From Akkermansiaceae bacterium (GTDB lineage Bacteria > Verrucomicrobiota > Verrucomicrobiia > Verrucomicrobiales > Akkermansiaceae): a DNA stretch of 64,000 nt. Positions 60,929 to 64,000 of this stretch are shown one piece after another. Position numbers and translations under genes: made by a program. A model generated the notes under the pieces. It was not told the origin of the DNA and searched no databases. It worked only from the letters and a program-made list of their open reading frames with translations. Numbering within the stretch: position 1 is the first letter of the stretch; each line of letters opens with the position of its first letter. The stretch lies in contig JAPJNB010000045.1 in assembly GCA_026461385.1 (NCBI GenBank), positions 1-64,000 of the forward strand, given 5' to 3'.

Positions 60929-61516
60929 TCACTCACCGAGACTCCGGAGCTCATTTTCTAACTGTTCCGCCAGTTCGGTCTTACCCGTGGCTCGCGCCAA
61001 GTCGCGCCTCACGGCCAGCGTTTGTGGGTGATGGAGTTCTTCATGGCTCATCTCGCCGAGCCATGCCCGCGCCGCTTCATAATCGCCGATGCCAAGTGCC
61101 CCTTCGGCCTGAGCAAGACGCGATGGTTGCTCACCTTCTAACGGCTTATCTCGATAGATCACCCATTTCGCTTGGTCCGGCAGGTCTTTGGGAAGATCCG
61201 GGCCGGTCACTTGTTCGAGATAGACCAATTCGTCGCCGTCTTTGTGCTGACGCCAATGATTTAGGAAAATCACAATCATCAGGCCGATCGTCAAAAACGA
61301 TGCTTCCATGAAAAAGGGCGTGGTCATGATCCCGATCATCGTTCCAATCCATTCGCACCAGAGTCCGGGCAGCAGTCGCCAACCCGCCAGTGCGCCAGTC
61401 ACCGCAACGGTCAGCACCACGATGATGCTCACGCCGATCGCAATTTGCTTCAGTCGTTCGTCGGGTGCTTTTTTCATGGCCAATTCCAATTTACGCGACG
61501 TTGCGGGAAAACCCAA
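60929..61516 (-). CDS. Membrane protein of unknown function with TPR-like tail
   Basis: Two TM helices and C-terminal helical repeat LAQAEGALGIGDYEAARAWLGEMS. Confidence 0.5.
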   Translation of the reverse strand: MGFPATSRKLELAMKKAPDERLKQIAIGVSIIVVLTVAVTGALAGWRLLPGLWCEWIGTMIGIMTTPFFMEASFLTIGLMIVIFLNHWRQHKDGDELVYLEQVTGPDLPKDLPDQAKWVIYRDKPLEGEQPSRLAQAEGALGIGDYEAARAWLGEMSHEELHHPQTLAVRRDLARATGKTELAEQLENELRSLGE

Positions 61517-61562
61517 CTTTTGAAATCATCAGGAGCAGGATTGTTCCTTCTCGTGAGCGATC

Positions 61563-63747
<2,185 letters not shown>

Positions 63748-64000
63748 GGGACTTTGTGGCATTTACCCCAGAAGTCAAGAACCCGCCGCATGGATCAGCG
63801 ATGCTTTCGGTAACCGCTTCGAGCTCGAAATTTTTTTCACCATGAGCTAAATTTTTTCTCGACGACCTGAATCCAATTCAAGAGAAGTTGCACCGCGTTT
63901 CGTGCTGAAAAGCATCCCTCCGCCCCTCGCAAACTCCCCAACGACCATGAATCGGTCCTGCCGTCGATTGTTCATCTGCCGCAATTCGCCAACCGTTGGC

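Noticed and set aside
63829-63863. TTCGAGCTCGAA palindrome followed by T-rich tract as a terminator
   Set aside because: Stem would be only 4 bp with a 4-nt loop; too weak.

Overview
The 64 kb window looks like a moderately GC-rich bacterial chromosome, most likely Verrucomicrobia-like (lineage is an inference from gene content: sulfatases, YHYH proteins and Verrucomicrobia-style C-terminal modules). No rRNA, tRNA, CRISPR array, transposase or prophage was recognised. Housekeeping content: infC, upp, dapB, dnaX-ebfC, polX, typA, uppP, a dcw cluster (mraZ-rsmH-ftsL-like-ftsI-murE-murF-mraY-murD-LysM-ftsW), a type IV pilus/type II secretion block (two GspE/PilB ATPases, PilC/GspF, GspG-like pseudopilin), guaB-guaA, and thiC behind a TPP riboswitch with a downstream terminator. 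Accessory content: two sulfatases, two large YHYH-domain proteins sharing a C-terminal module, a metallophosphoesterase, a HupE/UreJ-like protein and a P-type ATPase. Most interesting signals: (1) three tandem ~105-bp units between mraZ and the rsmH catalytic domain, each with two hairpins that have invariant loops (CTCGGGACAG and GGCTGGTTG) and compensatory stems, a candidate undescribed cis-regulatory RNA; (2) a ~13-copy degenerate 21-bp tandem array at the left edge, upstream of infC; (3) a strongly enriched, frame-independent word TTCTAACAG/CTGTTAGAA across the window, resembling an uptake- or architecture-type signal; (4) a likely AUC start codon and acidic C-terminal tail for IF-3; (5) a PDZ lipoprotein that looks like a catalytically dead HtrA relative; (6) direct GGTGTACT repeats upstream of mraZ, a candidate MraZ operator. 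All counts were made by eye and need recomputation.
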